A program made the translations under genes and the position numbers. From NCBI RefSeq assembly GCF_016654115.1, contig NZ_JAEQAZ010000054.1:1-47210 (forward strand): a stretch of DNA of 47,210 nucleotides. The letters are read 5' to 3'. Position 1 is the stretch's first letter; each line of letters starts with the position of its first letter. The notes under the pieces are model-generated. The model was not told the DNA's origin. It saw only the letters and a list, made by a program, of their open reading frames with translations, and did no database searches. This stretch comes from Streptomyces sp. MBT53. GTDB taxonomy: Bacteria; Actinomycetota; Actinomycetes; Streptomycetales; Streptomycetaceae. Positions 43,575-47,210 of this stretch are shown one piece after another.

Positions 43575-44452
43575 CGCAGCCAGCTCAACATGCCGCGTGA
43601 TCGCTCGGGTTCCGGCACCGGCTCGGGCGAGTGCTCGCTCAGGGACAACGGGGCTCCGGCCGATTCGGAGGTAGGTCGCGGTGCGGGGCGCCGGCGGCGT
43701 GCCTCGTCCAGCACCTGGGCCAGGTCCGCCCGCAGCCAGCTGATCTCGTCCGGGTCTGTCGCCGTCATGATCCGCTCGGCGAGGTGAGCGGAGGGCGAAC
43801 CCGGAGCGCCGTGGGCGGGCAGGTCGGGCCGGAACCGGTTCAAGTGGACACGCTCGTAGGGGTCCTTGACGATCTCCGCCACCTGCACGGGGTCGAGCAG
43901 GGCGGACAGGGCGCCCGCGCGTTCCCACGGGCCGTCCGTCTCCCGCAGCAGGAATCCCAGATGGCGTCCACGCCAGTTGCGGGGCCGTAGATCCAAACCC
44001 TCTCGGAGTTGGTCGCGCAGACCTTCGGGCGTACGGCCGTTCAGCAGTGAGGTGTGGTTCTTGTCGGTGGCGAACTGCCGTAGTTCTTCGGCGAGATAGA
44101 GCCAGACCACGGCCCGGTAGCGGTTCAGATAGAACCTCACCGGCACCACCAGTCCCAGCCGGGCGAGGCGGGTGAACCGGGCGCAGGTGACTTCCATGAG
44201 GGCCGCACCGTCCGTGGTGCCCACGGTCCTGACGCTCTCCGCGAGCGATTCCGGGAACCCCTCGGCCGAGCGGAGTCGGTCGATCTCGGTGCGGGCGACG
44301 CGTCGGCCGCCGCCCCCTTCGTCGGGCAGGGTGCGGATGCGTCCGAGATGGACGGCGAGGTCGAACTCGCCGCGTTTGAGGCCGAGTTCCCGTGCCGCGC
44401 GACTCGGCACGCACGAGAGTTCCGGCGGTGTGGTGATGGTGTTGCCTGCCAT
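43559..44452 (-). CDS. DUF6397-like protein
   Basis: This 297-residue soluble protein resembles the DUF6397 family of streptomycetes (recalled, not searched). The N-terminal SRAARELGLKRGEFDLAVHL then GRIRTLP looks like a helix-turn-helix of the type that reads one protein per locus. The middle contains VPVRFYLNRYRAVVWLYLAEE and the C-terminus is proline/arginine rich, ending in LRRRNA. Function is unknown. GGGGGAGA precedes the ATG. It is convergent with tesB. Confidence 0.75.
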   Translation of the reverse strand: MAGNTITTPPELSCVPSRAARELGLKRGEFDLAVHLGRIRTLPDEGGGGRRVARTEIDRLRSAEGFPESLAESVRTVGTTDGAALMEVTCARFTRLARLGLVVPVRFYLNRYRAVVWLYLAEELRQFATDKNHTSLLNGRTPEGLRDQLREGLDLRPRNWRGRHLGFLLRETDGPWERAGALSALLDPVQVAEIVKDPYERVHLNRFRPDLPAHGAPGSPSAHLAERIMTATDPDEISWLRADLAQVLDEARRRRPAPRPTSESAGAPLSLSEHSPEPVPEPERSRGMLSWLRRRNA

Positions 44453-44578
44453 GGTCGATCTCCCCCGCGGAGTCCGTTGCTCACGCTGTGTGCGTTCGCG
44501 ATGGACAAACCGTAGCCGGATCGAAGAATCTCGTGGCGAGCCTGTGGATAACTTGGCGGGAGCTGGCGAACTCGCAGG

Positions 44579-44992
44579 TCAGAGGTCTGTGACGGGAGTT
44601 CGCTCGGGCTGTCGGGCGTCCACGCCGAGGTGTTCGCCGACGCGGTTGACGAGCAGTGTCATCTCGTAGGCGATCTGGCCGATGTCCGCGTCCGCGCCGC
44701 TGAGGACGCACAGACAGCTGCCGCTGCCCGCGGCGGTGACGAACAGGACGGCGTCGTCGAACTCGATCATCGTCTGCCGTACCCCGCCGGCGCCGAAGTG
44801 GCGTCCCGAGCCCTTGGCCAGGCTGTGCAGTCCGGAAGAGACGGCGGCGAGGTGTTCGGCGTCCTCGCGGCGAAGTCCCGTGCTGGCGCCGGTCACCAGT
44901 CCGTCGTTGGACAGGACCAGAGCGTGGCGTACGTGCTCGACGCGCTCGGTCAGATCGTCCAGCAGCCAGCTCAGTCCCTGGTTCTGCGCCAT
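44579..44992 (-). CDS. Roadblock/LC7 protein, extra conservon B paralogue
   Basis: This 137-residue roadblock-fold protein reads LSWLLDDLTERVEHVRHALV then LSNDGLVTGASTGL, FGAGGVRQTMIEFDDAVLFV and IAYEMTLLVNRVGEHLG. Conservon B proteins of this kind act with a histidine-kinase-like protein and a Ras-like GTPase. It is closely similar to the roadblock protein at 46746-47183 but lies apart from the B-C-D set, beyond a plus-strand gene, so it may be a recent duplicate. GGGGAGGC precedes the ATG. Confidence 0.88.
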   Translation of the reverse strand: MAQNQGLSWLLDDLTERVEHVRHALVLSNDGLVTGASTGLRREDAEHLAAVSSGLHSLAKGSGRHFGAGGVRQTMIEFDDAVLFVTAAGSGSCLCVLSGADADIGQIAYEMTLLVNRVGEHLGVDARQPERTPVTDL

Positions 44993-45083
44993 GTTCCGGC
45001 CTCCCCGTGTCGCGTCTCCCCCTGCCGGAGGATCTCCCGTCAGCCTTCACCACGCCCGTCGCCCGGGCAAGGAGGATAGGGGC

Positions 45084-45512
45084 ATGGCACAGAACATGAC
45101 CGACGAGGAATGGCGGGCGTTCGTCTCGCACGGCACGCGCACGGGCAAGCTGTCGACCGTTCGCGCCGATGGGAGCCCACATGTGGCGCCGATCTGGTTC
45201 CTGCTCGACGGGGACGACGTGGTGTTCAACACCGCGAAAGGAACGGTAAAAGGGCGCAATCTGGCCCGTGATGGGCGAGTCGCCCTCTGCGTGGACGACG
45301 ATCGGCCGCCGTTCGACTTCGTGGTGCTGCAGGGGCGCGCCGCGTTGTCGGAGGAACCGGGCGAACTCCGGTACTGGGCCGCCCGGATCGGGGCCCGGTA
45401 CATGGGCGAGGAGCGTGCCGAGGAGTTCGGCGCCCGCAATGGGGTGCCGGGCGAACTCCTCGTCCGCGTCACGGTCGAGAAGGTGGTGGCCCTGAAGGGG
45501 ATTTCGGAATGA
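45084..45512 (+). CDS. PPOX-class (F420/flavin) oxidoreductase-like protein
   Basis: This 142-residue split-barrel protein reads MTDEEWRAFVSHGTRTGKLS, then DGSPHVAPIWFLLDGDDVVF, VKGRNLARDGRVALCVDDD and FDFVVLQGRAA. Actinobacterial members of this size usually bind F420. GGAGGATA precedes ATG 45084. It sits between two minus-strand signalling genes with no clear functional link. Confidence 0.87.
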   Translation: MAQNMTDEEWRAFVSHGTRTGKLSTVRADGSPHVAPIWFLLDGDDVVFNTAKGTVKGRNLARDGRVALCVDDDRPPFDFVVLQGRAALSEEPGELRYWAARIGARYMGEERAEEFGARNGVPGELLVRVTVEKVVALKGISE

Positions 45513-45524
45513 GAGCCCCGGTGG

Positions 45525-46130
45525 TCAGCCCACCGAGTCGAGCATCCGGGCGGTGTGCATCCGTCCGGCGTACTCGACGAGCCGGATCAGCACCTCCTTC
45601 CCCGAGTCTCGGTCCCGGGCGTCGCACAGGACCACCGGTGTTCCCCGGTCGAGATCGAGGGCGCGGGAGACGTCGTGGGCGCCGTAACTGCGGGCGCCCG
45701 TGAAGCAGTTGACGGCCACCACGAACGGGATGTGCCGGTGCTCGAAGTAGTCGACCGCGGGGAAGCAGTCCTCAAGGCGCCGGGTGTCCGCGAGGACCAC
45801 GGCTCCCAGCGCCCCCTGCGACAGTTCGTCCCACAGGAACCAGAAGCGGTCCTGGCCCGGTGTGCCGAACAGGTAGAGGGAGAGGCCGGACCTGATGGTG
45901 ATGCGACCGAAGTCCATGGCGACGGTCGTCGTGACCTTCTGGTCCACGCCGTCGGTGTCGTCCACCAACTGACCGGCCTCGCTGAGCAGTTCCTCGGTGC
46001 GCAGCGGCCTGATCTCACTGACCGCGCCCACCATGGTGGTCTTGCCCACGCCGAATCCGCCGGCGACCAGGATCTTCAACGCCAGGGCGGTCGTCTCGCC
46101 GCCTTCGGCATCGGAGTGCTCGGAGACCAT
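45525..46130 (-). CDS. cvnD: Conservon Ras-like GTPase
   Basis: This 201-residue small GTPase has P-loop GGFGVGKTT (24-32), FGTPGQDRF for switch II, and VVAVNCFTGA for base recognition. Such conservon D proteins are membrane-associated signalling switches that work with B and C proteins and a sensor-like kinase in Streptomyces development or antibiotic control. It is 182 bases after cvnC, whereas C and D usually abut or overlap. Confidence 0.92.
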   Translation of the reverse strand: MVSEHSDAEGGETTALALKILVAGGFGVGKTTMVGAVSEIRPLRTEELLSEAGQLVDDTDGVDQKVTTTVAMDFGRITIRSGLSLYLFGTPGQDRFWFLWDELSQGALGAVVLADTRRLEDCFPAVDYFEHRHIPFVVAVNCFTGARSYGAHDVSRALDLDRGTPVVLCDARDRDSGKEVLIRLVEYAGRMHTARMLDSVG

Positions 46131-46312
46131 CGATCACTTCTCTCGGGAGTACCGGCAACGGTCGACGTCCGTAGGAGTGCATCCTGACAAGTACGGCCTC
46201 GCACTGGGCGATTGGACCGCTATTTGCCCGATGTGACCGTCTCGCACCTGTTCGGTGTCCGGATGGCTGCACAAGTCGTCGTCGTACGCGTTCGAGTGGT
46301 GCTGAAGTTTCG

Positions 46313-46723
46313 TCACAGTGCCCGGAGTCCCTCGATCACCTCGCGCAGAATCCGTTCGTCAGGAAGCTGCGCGGGCGGCACCGGACGGCTGACGGTGACA
46401 CAGCCGAGCTCCAGGAGGTCGCCCAGGAGCACCCTGACCACCCCCAGGGGGAGGTCGGCTCCGGCGGCCAGTTCGGCGACGGACTGCGTCTCCACGCGGC
46501 ACAGGTCGATGAGGGCCCGGTGTTCCGGTCCGAGCCCGGTGTCGTCGAAACCGGGCGCGCCCGCGTCCAGCGTGACCAGCGCGATGAGGTCGAACTTCAC
46601 TCCCGTAGGGCCTGGTTTGGTACGTCCGCCCGTCATGGCGTAGGGGCGGACGAGAGGCCCGGCCTCCTGGTCGTACCACTGGCTGCCCGGCTCGTGCGGG
46701 ACACCGGTCATGTCTTCGGTCAT
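46313..46723 (-). CDS. cvnC: Conservon DUF742 protein
   Basis: This 136-residue protein matches DUF742: QEAGPLVRPYAMTGGRT near the N-terminus, ALIDLCRVETQSVAELAAG and a winged-helix-like PLGVVRVLLGDLLELGCVTV, ending in EVIEGLRAL. It starts 23 bases after cvnB. The ATG at 46723 is chosen over the 46771 start, which lies inside cvnB. Confidence 0.9.
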   Translation of the reverse strand: MTEDMTGVPHEPGSQWYDQEAGPLVRPYAMTGGRTKPGPTGVKFDLIALVTLDAGAPGFDDTGLGPEHRALIDLCRVETQSVAELAAGADLPLGVVRVLLGDLLELGCVTVSRPVPPAQLPDERILREVIEGLRAL

Positions 46724-46745
46724 CGGAACGGACCGCCTTCTCGCC

Positions 46746-47183
46746 TCATCCGGCGGCGGGTGGCCGCGCACCGACGCGCGGCGGCGTGTACAGGTGCTCG
46801 CCGACGCGCTTGACCAGCCGTGCCATCTCGTACGCCACCAGGCCTATGTCAGCGGTCACAGCGGTGAGGACCGCGAGGCAGGAGCCGTCCCCGGCCGCTG
46901 CCACGAACAGGAAGCCGTCGTCCATCTCCACCATGGTCTGCCGCACTCCGCCGGCGCCGAAGTGCCTCCCGGCGCCCTTGGCGAGGCTGTTGAATCCGGA
47001 GGCCACCGCGGCGAGGTGTTCCGCGTCCTCGCGGTCGAGGTCGGTGGAGGCGCCGATGGCGAGGCCGTCGTTGGACAGCACGACCGCGTGCCGTACCTCG
47101 CCGACGCGCAGCACCAAGTCGTCCAGCAGCCAGTCGAGTTCACCGGACCGCTGAGCGGCCCTCATACTCGGGTCCTGGATCAT
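46746..47183 (-). CDS. cvnB: Conservon roadblock/LC7 protein
   Basis: This 145-residue roadblock protein reads LDWLLDDLVLRVGEVRHAVV, then LSNDGLAIGASTDL and FGAGGVRQTMVEMDDGFLF. ATG 47183 has weak upstream pairing; ATG 47165 is an alternative. On the minus strand a TAG at 47195-47193, preceded by codons for Asp-Arg-Gln-His-Ser, could be the end of the conservon kinase gene (cvnA), but only 27 bases remain, so this cannot be confirmed. Confidence 0.9.
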   Translation of the reverse strand: MIQDPSMRAAQRSGELDWLLDDLVLRVGEVRHAVVLSNDGLAIGASTDLDREDAEHLAAVASGFNSLAKGAGRHFGAGGVRQTMVEMDDGFLFVAAAGDGSCLAVLTAVTADIGLVAYEMARLVKRVGEHLYTPPRVGARPPAAG

Positions 47184-47210
47184 GCGGGGTCCCTAAGAAT
47201 GTTGGCGGTC

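Noticed and set aside
1..47210. Mobile element or biosynthetic cluster
   Set aside because: No integrase, transposase, phage, PKS, NRPS or terpene synthase gene and no tRNA-flanked repeat was seen; G+C is even across the window.

Overview
The window has very high G+C, strong G/C preference at third codon positions, frequent GTG starts and a multi-gene conservon (roadblock, DUF742 and small GTPase proteins). Together with a DUF5709 gene and a carbohydrate ABC importer without its own ATPase, this points to Streptomyces or a very close relative. I see no integrase, transposase, phage gene, rRNA, tRNA or CRISPR array, so it reads as ordinary chromosome with some accessory content.

Layout. Positions 1-216 hold a minus-strand promoter, a CebR-like operator and the first codons of a gene that runs off the left edge. 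217-3992 is a large STAND-NTPase/WD40 signalling protein whose helix-turn-helix N-terminus is split off by a frameshift. A secreted ricin-B lectin (4141-4608) and a methyltransferase (4812-5612) follow. 5628-8206 is a translationally coupled pair: a Ro60/TROVE-like protein with a vWA domain, then a partner resembling Pfam ARPP-2. A long hairpin lies upstream of the pair. 8457-9094 is a frameshifted membrane-protein gene. 9231-17204 is a LacI-regulated sugar uptake and hydrolysis cluster: LacI, solute-binding lipoprotein, two permeases, an (alpha/alpha)6 glycosidase and a secreted clan GH-A glycosidase with a ricin domain. 18056-22146 is a sulfonate operon (ssuC, ssuB, ssuA, ssuD) behind a cysteine-rich leader peptide that is probably leaderless.

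22201-30140 holds a flavin monooxygenase, mltG, a MarR/ABC-exporter divergent pair, an HD-domain protein, a GlxA-type regulator and a TetR/SDR divergent pair. 30205-34204 has a dicarboxylate symporter, then an operon of an L,D-transpeptidase-like lipoprotein and a secreted PNGase A-like protein. 34400-38019 is a coupled ABC exporter pair with complementary defects, leaving one good ATP site and one dead site. 38320-43516 holds a DUF5709 gene, the zinc-independent L31 paralogue, a YdjM-like membrane protein, a Ski2-type helicase and TesB. 43559-47183 holds a DUF6397-like protein, an extra roadblock protein, a flavin/F420 enzyme, and conservon genes D, C and B. The conservon sensor kinase is presumably just past the right edge.

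Two themes run across the window. First, many regulatory sites can be read directly: three copies of one LacI operator, divergent-promoter palindromes, and leaderless starts. Second, at least five genes carry short tandem duplications at or across their 3' ends, often copying the stop codon, which suggests a recurrent slippage process. The candidates I consider closest to a poorly described system are the TROVE-vWA/ARPP-2-like pair with its possible RNA partner, and the orphan divergent LacI promoter whose gene appears to have been lost.
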